55,285 nt of DNA from positions 1 to 55,285 of the forward strand of contig JADIMQ010000088.1 in assembly GCA_017694655.1 (NCBI GenBank), read 5' to 3'. The notes under the pieces were generated by a model. It made no database searches, was not told the origin of the DNA, and worked only from the letters and a program-made list of their open reading frames with translations. Positions 8,160-15,889 of the stretch are shown one piece after another. The position numbers were made by a program, and so were the translations under genes. Within the stretch, counting starts at the first letter, position 1; each line of letters starts with the position of its first letter. Source of the stretch: Candidatus Cryptobacteroides merdigallinarum (GTDB lineage Bacteria > Bacteroidota > Bacteroidia > Bacteroidales > UBA932).

Positions 8160-9011
8160 ATGTTGAGAATCGCCCTGCAGTCCAAAGGAAGACTGAATGA
8201 AAAGAGCGTGGAACTTCTGCGCGAAGCCGGCATCAGCATCGGGGAAAACAACCGGCGCCTCCTTTCCCGTTCCCCCAATTTCCCTGTCGAGGTACTCTAC
8301 CTCAGGGACGACGACATTCCCCAGACCGTGTCCTGCGGCATCGCGGACCTCGGTATCGTCGGGCTCAACGAGGTGGAGGAGAGAGGCCATCCTGTGGATA
8401 TACTCCAGCATCTCGGGTTCGGGAAGTGCAGGCTCTCCCTCGCAATCCCGGCCTATATCGGATACACCGGTCCTGGCTTTTTCGAGGGACGGAAGGTCGC
8501 CACGTCCTATCCACGCATCCTGAAGGCATATTTCGAGGAAAAGAATATAAGGTGCGAGATACGTGAGATTGCCGGCAGCGTGGAGATTTCCCCATCCATA
8601 GGCCTGGCCGACGGCATTTTCGACATTGTGAGCAGCGGGGGGACCCTTGTCCAGAACGGGCTTGCGGAGGTGGAGAAGGTGATGGATTCCGATGCCGTCC
8701 TCATAGGTACTCCGGGCCTTGACGGGGAGAAGATGCAGACCGTCCGTACCCTGATGTCGCGCTTTACCTCCGTGCTTCGGAGCCGAGGCAAGAAATACAT
8801 GCTTGTGAATGTGCCTAATGACAGGATAGACGAGGCCCTGGAGATAATCCCGTCCATGAAGAGCCCCACCCTTCTCCCGCTTGCCGACAAGGGCTGGAGC
8901 GCCATCCATGCCGTCATCGATGAGTCCGAGGTCTGGGACATGGCGGACCGCCTGAAGGCCATAGGCGCAGAAGACATACTTGTTCTCTCAATGGAAAAAC
9001 TCATAATATGA
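8160..9011 (+). CDS. hisG: ATP phosphoribosyltransferase, long form
   Basis: A 283-residue HisG, which joins ATP and PRPP in the first step of histidine synthesis. The catalytic periplasmic-binding-like part spans about residues 1-205, with LRIALQSKGRL at the start, CGIADLGIVGLNEVEE near 59-74 and FDIVSSGGTLVQNGL near 155-169 (PRPP site). The C-terminal ACT-like regulatory domain (about 210-283) is present, so this is the homohexameric long form inhibited by histidine and needs no HisZ. It overlaps hisD by four bases and is the first structural gene after the attenuator. Confidence 0.97.
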   Translation: MLRIALQSKGRLNEKSVELLREAGISIGENNRRLLSRSPNFPVEVLYLRDDDIPQTVSCGIADLGIVGLNEVEERGHPVDILQHLGFGKCRLSLAIPAYIGYTGPGFFEGRKVATSYPRILKAYFEEKNIRCEIREIAGSVEISPSIGLADGIFDIVSSGGTLVQNGLAEVEKVMDSDAVLIGTPGLDGEKMQTVRTLMSRFTSVLRSRGKKYMLVNVPNDRIDEALEIIPSMKSPTLLPLADKGWSAIHAVIDESEVWDMADRLKAIGAEDILVLSMEKLII

Positions 9012-10297
9012 AAATATACAGATATCCCCAGGAAAAAGACTGGAGCCTCATTGCCGGGCGCACCAGGGCAGGTGCTCCGGAGCAGGTGAAGTCCACAGTC
9101 TCGGCCATTGTTTCCGGAGTCCGGGCCGGAGGGGACAGGGAAGTCCTCAGGTACGTCAGGGAGCTTGACGGTTTCGCGGCGGACTCTGTCACGGGGCTTA
9201 TGGTCCCTCAAGCCGAGATAGAGGCCTCGGAGTCGCTGCTGCCGGAGTCCCTCAAGTCCGCAATACGTACGGCTGCCTCGAATATCCGGAAGTTCCATGA
9301 AGCGCAGAAGACGGAGGAGATAGTCGTGGAGACCATGCCGGGAGTGATATGCCGGCAGAGAAGTGTCCCTGTCCGGGATGTAGGCCTTTATGTGCCCGGG
9401 GGTACGGCCCCGCTTTTCTCCACTGTGCTGATGCTCGCTGTCCCGGCCCGGATAGCAGGGTGCGGCAGGGTCATCCTCTGCACACCTGCGGGAAAGGACG
9501 GGAGAGTGTCCCCTGCCATCCTGTACTCTGCTAAGATATGCGGTGTCACGGAAATATACAGGATAGGAGGTGCGGTTGCCATAGCCGCCATGGCCTACGG
9601 GACAGAGACTCTCCGGAGGGTCGACAAGATATTCGGACCCGGGAATGCCTATGTCACGGAAGCCAAGCAGCAGGTTTCCCAGGACTGTGCCATAGATATG
9701 CCGGCAGGCCCTTCGGAGGTCATGATAATTGCCGACTCCAGCGCGAGGCCGGAATTTGTCGGGGCGGACTTCCTCTCCCAGCTTGAACACGGGCGGGACA
9801 GCCAGGCAATCCTCCTGACAACCTCTCCGGAGCTTGCCGGGGAGGTGGAAAGGCAGGTGGAACTGCAGGTGCAGAACCTCCCGAGGAAGGATATCATTGC
9901 GGATTCCATGCAGAAGAGCGTGGCTGTCGTCCTGGGCTCCGAGGAAGAGATGGTGAAGTTCTCGAACATGTACGCCCCGGAGCACCTTATCATAGCCACT
10001 TCCTGCAGCCTCGCCACGGCGGAAGGCATCTGCAATGCGGGGAGCGTGTTCCTCGGGAACTATTCCACGGAGAGTGCAGGAGACTATGCCTCGGGCACTA
10101 ACCATACCCTGCCCACGGGAGGCTGGGCAGTCTCCTGCTCCGGAGTCAACCTGTCGACATTCATGAAGAAGATCACCCTGCAGGAAATCACCCCGGACGG
10201 CCTCAGGAGGCTCGGTCCGGTGATAGAAAGCATGGCTCTGGCCGAAGGCCTCGACGCTCATGCCAATGCAGTGAAAATAAGGATGAAGCAGCTATGA
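9008..10297 (+). CDS. hisD: Histidinol dehydrogenase
   Basis: A 429-residue HisD catalysing the last two oxidations, L-histidinol to L-histidine, with two NAD. Recognisable blocks are VGLYVPGGTAPLFSTVLML (about residues 124-142), FGPGNAYVTEAKQQV (about 214-228), the signature IDMPAGPSEVMIIAD, and DFLSQLEHGRDSQAIL, which carries the His/Gln zinc ligands. GTNHTLPTGGWA lies near the C terminus. The length matches the family. Start and stop overlap its neighbours by four bases on both sides, indicating coupled translation. Confidence 0.97.
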   Translation: MKIYRYPQEKDWSLIAGRTRAGAPEQVKSTVSAIVSGVRAGGDREVLRYVRELDGFAADSVTGLMVPQAEIEASESLLPESLKSAIRTAASNIRKFHEAQKTEEIVVETMPGVICRQRSVPVRDVGLYVPGGTAPLFSTVLMLAVPARIAGCGRVILCTPAGKDGRVSPAILYSAKICGVTEIYRIGGAVAIAAMAYGTETLRRVDKIFGPGNAYVTEAKQQVSQDCAIDMPAGPSEVMIIADSSARPEFVGADFLSQLEHGRDSQAILLTTSPELAGEVERQVELQVQNLPRKDIIADSMQKSVAVVLGSEEEMVKFSNMYAPEHLIIATSCSLATAEGICNAGSVFLGNYSTESAGDYASGTNHTLPTGGWAVSCSGVNLSTFMKKITLQEITPDGLRRLGPVIESMALAEGLDAHANAVKIRMKQL

Positions 10298-11955
10298 CAA
10301 GGAAAGATACATCCTCCATCTCCGAAATCCGGCCCCTGCTCAGGGAGAATATCCGGAATATCGTGCCCTATTCCACGGCCAGGGACGACTGCAAGGCGAA
10401 GATGGACATCTACCTCGACGCCAACGAAAACCCTTTCGGTACAGTAGTCAACCGTTATCCTTCGCCGCACCAGCCCGGGCTGAAGAAGATGCTTTCGGCC
10501 TTGAAGAAAGTGCCGGAGGCCAATATTTTCCTCGGCAACGGTAGCGACGAGCCCATAGACCTGATATTCCGGCTTTTCTGTCCTCCTGGGAAGAGCAGTA
10601 TGGTACAGGCCGTCCCGACTTACGGGATGTATTCGGTAGCAGCCGCCATAAACGATGTCAGGGTCATAGATTCACCTCTCGACAGTGATTTCGGGCTTGA
10701 TGCCGGTGCCTTGCTTTCAAGGGTTGAGCCGGATACCAGGGTGATATTCCTGTGTTCCCCGAACAACCCTTCCGGGAACCTTCTTTCCCGGGGCGAGATT
10801 ATGAGGATACTGGAGGGTTTCAGCGGTATTGTGGTCGTGGACGAGGCGTACATTGACTTTGCCGATGCCGAAAGTTTTTCCGGACTCGCGGGCAGCTGTC
10901 CACGCCTTGTTGTCCTGCAGACCTTGTCCAAGGCCTGGGGCATGGCCGGGTTGAGGATAGGGCTCGCCATAGCCGACGAATATGTCGTAAGGGTGATGTC
11001 CGGGGTGAAATATCCCTACAACATAAGTGTAGCGGACCAGGACCGGGCCGCGGAGCTGCTCATGGACCCGCTGAAGGTCATGGACAACGTCTCGGTACTG
11101 GTGCGGGAGCGCGGACGGCTCGCTTCCGCCCTTTCCTCCCTGCCGCAGGTGGAGAAGGTCTATCCGTCGGACGCCAATTTCCTTCTTGTCAGGTTCAGTG
11201 ACAAGGACAAGGCCTTCGCCGACCTGTTCAGGAACGGGATAATAGTCCGGGACAGGTCTTCAGCCCCGGGTTGTGCAGGCTGCCTGAGGATCACTGTAGG
11301 CACTCCGGAGGAGAATGACAGGGTTCTCGGGGTCCTGGGCTGGAGCGGCGCTCCCGGTACAGGACCCTCCGTCCAGGGCGGGAGGACGGCCTCGGTGTTC
11401 AGGAAAACGAGGGAGACGGCCTTATGTGTCCGCCTGGACCTTGACTCCTTCCGTCCCCCGAGGGTGGCCACGGGTGTGGAGTTCTTCAACCACATGCTGG
11501 AACAGATAGGCTACCATGCCGGCATTGCCCTCGATGTTATCTGCTACGGGGACACCGGGACGGATGACCATCATACCGTAGAGGATGTGGCCATAGGCCT
11601 TGGGGACTGCCTCAGGTCTGCCCTCGGGGACAAGTCCGGGATAGGGCGCTACGGCTTCTCGCTCCCGATGGACGAGGCCGAGGCGACGGTGCTCATGGAT
11701 ATCGGGGGCCGGATTGATTTCCTCTGGGACGTGGACCTGAAGTGTGACAGGGTGGGGGACATGTCGGCGCAGATGTTCCCGCATTTCTTCAAGTCCCTCG
11801 CGGAACATCTCCAGTGCAATCTCCATATAAGGGCTGCAGGGGAGAATGACCACCATGTCGCCGAAGGGGTGTTCAAGGCTTTTGCCAGGGCCCTGAAGCA
11901 GGCCGTGGAGAAGGGGCCGGGGACCTCTGTCCCGAGCAGCAAGGGGATGCTTTGA
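10294..11955 (+). CDS. hisC-hisB: Fused histidinol-phosphate aminotransferase / imidazoleglycerol-phosphate dehydratase
   Basis: A 553-residue fusion. Residues about 10-350 are HisC, a PLP fold-type I aminotransferase: CSPNNPSGN (154-162), DEAYIDF (183-189) and LSKAWGMAGLRIG, with the PLP lysine at 213. Residues about 365-553 are the HisB dehydratase: FFNHMLEQIGYHAG (397-410), DDHHTVEDVAIGLG (424-437) and GENDHHVAEG (516-525), the paired His motifs that bind manganese. A Gly/Pro/Ser-rich linker (350-365) joins them. The two reactions are not adjacent in the pathway: dehydration gives imidazole-acetol phosphate, which HisC transaminates next. There is no histidinol-phosphate phosphatase domain, so that enzyme must be encoded elsewhere. 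Confidence 0.95.
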   Translation: MTRKDTSSISEIRPLLRENIRNIVPYSTARDDCKAKMDIYLDANENPFGTVVNRYPSPHQPGLKKMLSALKKVPEANIFLGNGSDEPIDLIFRLFCPPGKSSMVQAVPTYGMYSVAAAINDVRVIDSPLDSDFGLDAGALLSRVEPDTRVIFLCSPNNPSGNLLSRGEIMRILEGFSGIVVVDEAYIDFADAESFSGLAGSCPRLVVLQTLSKAWGMAGLRIGLAIADEYVVRVMSGVKYPYNISVADQDRAAELLMDPLKVMDNVSVLVRERGRLASALSSLPQVEKVYPSDANFLLVRFSDKDKAFADLFRNGIIVRDRSSAPGCAGCLRITVGTPEENDRVLGVLGWSGAPGTGPSVQGGRTASVFRKTRETALCVRLDLDSFRPPRVATGVEFFNHMLEQIGYHAGIALDVICYGDTGTDDHHTVEDVAIGLGDCLRSALGDKSGIGRYGFSLPMDEAEATVLMDIGGRIDFLWDVDLKCDRVGDMSAQMFPHFFKSLAEHLQCNLHIRAAGENDHHVAEGVFKAFARALKQAVEKGPGTSVPSSKGML

Positions 11956-12013
11956 CTTCAAGACGGCTGAACGGTCAGGTGCCGCAGGCCTCATCATTGT
12001 AGACAACAAGGAT

Positions 12014-12613
12014 ATGACAGGAATAATAGACTATGAAGCCGGCAACATCCGTTCGGTGGAGAATTCCCTCTGCCGGCTGGGGGCGGAATATGTGCTTTCT
12101 TCCGACATCGCGGTGCTGTCCGCCTGCGACCGGCTTATTCTCCCCGGGGTGGGCGAGGCCGGCTGGGCGATGGAGAGGCTCAGGGAAAAGGGCCTGGACG
12201 GATTCATCCGCGGCACCTGCAGGCCGCTTCTCGGGATATGCCTCGGGATGCAGCTGCTCTGCTCCTGGTCCGAGGAGGGTGACACGGAGTGTCTCGGCAT
12301 ATTCGGCAGCAGGGTGACAAGGTTCCGGCCTTCTTCTTCCCCGGGCCCGAAGCTGAAGATCCCGCATACGGGCTGGAACAGCATAACCTCCCTGCGGACC
12401 GGGCTTTTCGACGGTGTCCCGGAGGGCTCGTTCATGTATTTCGTCCATTCGTACCGTGCCGGGACCGGCGAGGATACGGTTGCGGTGACGGAATACGGGG
12501 AGCCTTTCAGTTCAGCCTTGCGGAAGGGGAATTTCATGGGCTGCCAGTTCCATCCCGAGAAAAGCGGGGACGAGGGGGAGAGGATAATCTCCAATTTCCT
12601 GAAAATGGTTTAA
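12014..12613 (+). CDS. hisH: Imidazole glycerol phosphate synthase, glutaminase subunit
   Basis: A 199-residue class I glutamine amidotransferase that feeds ammonia to HisF. It shows IIDYEAGNIRSVENSL at the N terminus, the nucleophile elbow LLGICLGMQLL (Cys near residue 78) and the His-Glu pair in GCQFHPEKSGDEG near 179-191. It begins 58 bases after the hisC-hisB stop. Its partner hisF, and hisA and hisIE, which usually follow in Bacteroidota, are absent; a structured repeat begins two bases after the hisH stop codon. Confidence 0.96.
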   Translation: MTGIIDYEAGNIRSVENSLCRLGAEYVLSSDIAVLSACDRLILPGVGEAGWAMERLREKGLDGFIRGTCRPLLGICLGMQLLCSWSEEGDTECLGIFGSRVTRFRPSSSPGPKLKIPHTGWNSITSLRTGLFDGVPEGSFMYFVHSYRAGTGEDTVAVTEYGEPFSSALRKGNFMGCQFHPEKSGDEGERIISNFLKMV

Positions 12614-12615
12614 AG

Positions 12616-12849
12616 TAACGTGAGTTCGATGAATTTTAATTTATTGAAACTCATCGAACTTCCGTTAAGGAGCAGGACGAAAGTCCTGCGACGAGCCCCA
12701 GCGAGGGGCAAATGGGGTGGCGCCCCTAGAAAAGGGGCTGTCGCTACAGCGACTGGGGTTTAAGATAATTGGATTTCGAAGAAATCCTTAACGACTGTTC
12801 GACGAATTCTTTAGTCCTGAGCAACATTAATTCGTCGAACTGACGTTAA
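12616..12849 (+). repeat. Structured repeat family 1, copy B (complete)
   Basis: A 234-base element of nested palindromes. The left end (about 12616-12665) folds as AGTTCGATGA/TCATCGAACT with AACG/CGTT at its base. Then follow GCAGGAC-GAAA-GTCCTGC (12672-12689, a GNRA loop), GCCCC-AGCGA-GGGGC (12695-12709), GCCCCT/AGGGGC (12722-12738), GTCGC-TACA-GCGAC (12740-12753) and GGATTT-CGAAG-AAATCC (12771-12787). The right end is GTTCGACGAATT (12797-12808) paired with AATTCGTCGAAC (12829-12840), with TTAACG/CGTTAA at the base. The two outer ends are imperfect inverted repeats of each other. It may also end hisH transcripts. Confidence 0.85.
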
Positions 12850-12889
12850 AAATGGATTTCACCTCTTCCGCAGGAGGGCCGGCACTGGA

Positions 12890-14131
12890 CTACAGCAGCA
12901 GCATCACAGCGAAAGAGTAGAGGAGAAAGGCCTGAAAAGAAAGATTTCCGACTGTTCCGTAAGATAAAAGCGGTTCAGTCGGATCTTCTGTTCCCAGCTC
13001 CACAAGTCTCTCCCTGCCCGGCAAAGCCTTGAATGCCCATTTCCTTACGAGGAAGCCCTCGGAAAAGTAGGTGGCACCGCCGTTCGAACGGTTGAGGGAT
13101 ATCAGAGCCTTGTAATCTGAATAATAGAACACCGAACGAAGGAAGTCCATATCCGCAGTCCCCTCCTTCCCTATCCTGTCCAGTATCTCCCTTCCGCTCT
13201 CCGGGGAAGCGGCGACAAGGAGAAGCGGCCTGAAGCCGCCGGCGGACGCATCCTCAAGATATGCGGAGAGCGCTGCCCATTTCCTCAACGGCAGGGACTC
13301 CGGAGCATATACGCTCACGACCATCACCTTCTCACCTGCAGCAAGCTCGTCATGATACTTTCCTTCCCCGTCTATCACCGGCAGGGAAATGCTCGCCTCA
13401 TCCAGGCCAGGACGCTCTTTCTTCACAGTCTCGGTGGAGACAAAGTTCCAGGTCGAGTCCGGAAGATTCTCCAGGGTGAACTCCTCTACCCTGCCGTCCT
13501 TCTCGTAGATGAAGATGGCCTCATATTCGTCCTCCGAGTCCATGGCCCTGGCAATATGACGTTCGGACGCCTCCAGCCTCGCCGACACGGAATAGTCGGT
13601 GAAATTGAGCAGGGGGATGTACACCAGGGAATACACGGTGAAGACCGCAAGCCCTGCAGTGACCATCGAAAAGGCGACGTATTTCCTCTTCCTCGGCCGG
13701 CCGAGCGCGGAGAAAGGGAAAAAGGAGGCGCAGCAGAGTGCGTCCAGGACAAGGTTCTTGACAAATGTCTGGAAATGTGTAAGATGCACAGCCTCCCCGA
13801 AACACCCGCAGTCCATCACCGGGTTGAATACCAGAAGGGCCACCGAGACCAGGGTGAAAAAGCCCATGAACAGCAGGACGGCTACCGCTATGACCTTCCT
13901 CCACAGGCCGGTTATGAGGGCCGCCCCCAGGAGGGATTCCGTCAGGGCGAGCATGACCGCCACCGGCTTTGCCGAGAATGAGAGGAAGCCCAGATGGAGG
14001 AACTTGTAGTATTCCTCCACTATCAGCCCGGTCCCCACCGGGTCGAGGAGCTTCAGCACTCCCGAAACGAAAAACACAATCCCGACTATATATCCGCAGA
14101 ATCTTTTTGTACGCTCTATTATTATATTCAT
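12890..14131 (-). CDS. DoxX/MauE-type membrane protein with periplasmic domain (BT_3928-like)
   Basis: A 413-residue protein from the ATG at 14131; a start at 14152 adds seven residues. The first 150 residues hold four hydrophobic helices of the DoxX/MauE type, with the FSGVLKLLDP-like motif (VSGVLKLLDP) and a Cys-Gly-Cys motif (MDCGCFG) near residue 109. A further helix lies near 165, then an extracytoplasmic region of about 200 residues and a last hydrophobic helix at the C terminus. Bacteroides relatives carry a thioredoxin-like second half, suggesting a role in periplasmic redox or quinone chemistry. The function is unproven. It follows tmk by a 50-base gap and is probably co-transcribed. 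Confidence 0.8.
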   Translation of the reverse strand: MNIIIERTKRFCGYIVGIVFFVSGVLKLLDPVGTGLIVEEYYKFLHLGFLSFSAKPVAVMLALTESLLGAALITGLWRKVIAVAVLLFMGFFTLVSVALLVFNPVMDCGCFGEAVHLTHFQTFVKNLVLDALCCASFFPFSALGRPRKRKYVAFSMVTAGLAVFTVYSLVYIPLLNFTDYSVSARLEASERHIARAMDSEDEYEAIFIYEKDGRVEEFTLENLPDSTWNFVSTETVKKERPGLDEASISLPVIDGEGKYHDELAAGEKVMVVSVYAPESLPLRKWAALSAYLEDASAGGFRPLLLVAASPESGREILDRIGKEGTADMDFLRSVFYYSDYKALISLNRSNGGATYFSEGFLVRKWAFKALPGRERLVELGTEDPTEPLLSYGTVGNLSFQAFLLYSFAVMLLL

Positions 14132-14181
14132 GTCATCCCGTTGTTTCATCATCCGACATCACCGTCCTCCTGCAGGACTTG

Positions 14182-14868
14182 TCAACCCTTTCCCGTCACG
14201 GCATCGGTGACAGCCCGTATCTTCCGGAATATGGCATCCGGCGCCAGCATGCTCCCGTCCTCCGCGGCACAGTCCACCCTCACGAAACGGCTGTCTCTTG
14301 CACACTGGTCCAGGTACATGTCACGGACTTCCTTCTGGAACCTGATGTCCGACTCATGGATGTCCCTGCCGCCTCCGAGGTATTCCCTGTCCCTTCCCTG
14401 CCGGCCGGCGGAGAGCTTCTCCTCCACAAAGCCGATGGGGACGTCCAGGAAAATGTTCAGGTCCGGGACAGGCAGTCCGAAACTGCCGTACTCCGTGGAA
14501 AGTATCCACTCCCGGAGCCTCTCCCTCTCCTGTCCGTCGCTGAGCTTGGCGCACTGGTAGGCAATATTGGAATATACATACCTGTCCAGGAGGACAGTCC
14601 TCCCGGCCTCGAGGGCCTGCTTCATGCCCGGGGCAGCCTGATGCCTGTCTTCCGCGAACAGAAGGGCCACGAGCTGGGGATGTACGGAGCCGTTGTCCCC
14701 GAAATCCCCACGCAGGAAACGGCTTATCAGATCCCCGTAGACCGGGGCACCGTATCTCGGGAAATGTATGTAGTCCACCGCCGGGCAGCATGATTCAAGA
14801 TATTCCCGGAGTTTCCTTACCTGGGTAGACTTTCCGGCCCCGTCGAGGCCTTCCAACACTACAAGCAT
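14182..14868 (-). CDS. tmk: Thymidylate kinase
   Basis: A 228-residue dTMP kinase making dTDP for DNA synthesis. The P-loop is EGLDGAGKST (residues 6-15), followed by FPRYGAP (substrate lid, DR(Y/H)-type motif LLDRYVYSNIAYQ near 93-105) and the LID region GRQGRDREYLGG near 154-165. The length is slightly above the usual 205-215 because of extra residues in the LID and C terminus. It faces folP across a 100-base divergent promoter region. Confidence 0.95.
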   Translation of the reverse strand: MLVVLEGLDGAGKSTQVRKLREYLESCCPAVDYIHFPRYGAPVYGDLISRFLRGDFGDNGSVHPQLVALLFAEDRHQAAPGMKQALEAGRTVLLDRYVYSNIAYQCAKLSDGQERERLREWILSTEYGSFGLPVPDLNIFLDVPIGFVEEKLSAGRQGRDREYLGGGRDIHESDIRFQKEVRDMYLDQCARDSRFVRVDCAAEDGSMLAPDAIFRKIRAVTDAVTGKG

Positions 14869-14933
14869 AGCATGAGATTTTTATGAAGCCGTAAAGATAG
14901 GGCATAATCCTGATTTATGCGAAAAAATAGAAC

Positions 14934-14941
14934 TATATTTG
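14934..14941 (+). promoter_or_regulatory. -7 element TATATTTG of folP
   Basis: A TAnnTTTG match 28 bases before the ATG at 14969. It contains an in-frame TTG at 14939 that would otherwise look like a start codon; the promoter match argues against using it. Confidence 0.6.
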
Positions 14942-14968
14942 GCACCTGTAAAAATTTCGGGAAAGGAT

Positions 14969-15805
14969 ATGGAAAAGAGAAAATTTTCCGTAAAAAAGAG
15001 AAAAATCGACATAATGGGGATAGTCAACCTTACCTCCGATTCCTATTATGCGGAGAGCAGATGCCTCGGGGAGGACGGGAAACCCGACATCGGGAAGGTC
15101 GTGGAACGTATCGGCAGGATGCTCGAGGAAGGGGCCACAATCATAGACATAGGAGCATGCTCCACCCGCCCGGGCTCGAAGCCGGTAGGGGCTGACGAGG
15201 AATGGAGACGCCTCTCCGCAGTACTGCCGGAAATAATGAAGGCCTTCCCGGGTCTGTCATTCTCTGTAGACACATACTGGAGTTCCGTTGTGGAGAAGGT
15301 GTTCGACCTTGCCGGTCCGTTCATAGTCAACGACATTTCCTCGGGGGAGGACGACCCGGGAATGCTCCCGGCCGCAGGCAGGCTCGGCCTGACGTACATC
15401 GCCATGCACAAGAGGGGCACCCCGGCCACGATGCAGAGCCTCTGCGACTACAGGGATGTGACGTCGGAGGTGCTGGAATATTTCCGTGCCTTCGGCAGGA
15501 GAGCGGAGCAGGAGGGGATAAAGGACTGGATACTCGACCCGGGCTTCGGTTTCGCCAAGACCGTGGAACAGAACTACGAACTGATGAGAAATCTGGAAAA
15601 CCTGACATCAGCCGGCCGCCGCATACTGGTAGGGGTATCGCGCAAGAGCATGATATACCGCAAGTTCGGGATTACTCCCGAGGAAGCCCTGCCGCAGACG
15701 CAGGTCCTGCATTTCGCCGCCCTGCAGAAAGGGGCGGACATCCTCAGGGTCCACGACGTGGCCGAGGCCGCCCGTACGGCAGCAGTGTTCATGGAACTTG
15801 AATGA
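14969..15805 (+). CDS. folP: Dihydropteroate synthase
   Basis: A 278-residue TIM-barrel enzyme joining p-aminobenzoate to dihydropterin pyrophosphate in folate synthesis. It shows IMGIVNLTSDSYY (the usual MGIxNxTPDSF loop, here with Ser for Pro), IIDIGACSTRPGS, VNDISSG, WILDPGFGFAKT and the C-terminal GVSRKSM segment that binds the sulfonamide/pABA site. The ATG at 14969 is chosen because the upstream TTG lies inside the -7 element. The Ser in place of Pro in the first loop is an uncommon variant. Confidence 0.95.
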   Translation: MEKRKFSVKKRKIDIMGIVNLTSDSYYAESRCLGEDGKPDIGKVVERIGRMLEEGATIIDIGACSTRPGSKPVGADEEWRRLSAVLPEIMKAFPGLSFSVDTYWSSVVEKVFDLAGPFIVNDISSGEDDPGMLPAAGRLGLTYIAMHKRGTPATMQSLCDYRDVTSEVLEYFRAFGRRAEQEGIKDWILDPGFGFAKTVEQNYELMRNLENLTSAGRRILVGVSRKSMIYRKFGITPEEALPQTQVLHFAALQKGADILRVHDVAEAARTAAVFMELE

Positions 15806-15850
15806 AGGGAACTTGGGCCCGGGCCTTTTGGATTTGAAGATTGCTGATAT

Positions 15851-15858
15851 TATCTTTG
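15851..15858 (+). promoter_or_regulatory. Promoter of purB (TATCTTTG)
   Basis: TATCTTTG with TTTG at 15827-15830, 20 bases upstream, makes a full Bacteroidota -33/-7 promoter. The ATG lies at 15890. Confidence 0.7.
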
Positions 15859-15889
15859 CACTTTACCGACATCCTTAATTGTTATCATA

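Noticed and set aside
12616-12849. Group II intron or attC site
   Set aside because: No domain V-like hairpin with the AGC triad, no reverse transcriptase, and no integron core site could be seen; the element ends in inverted repeats instead.
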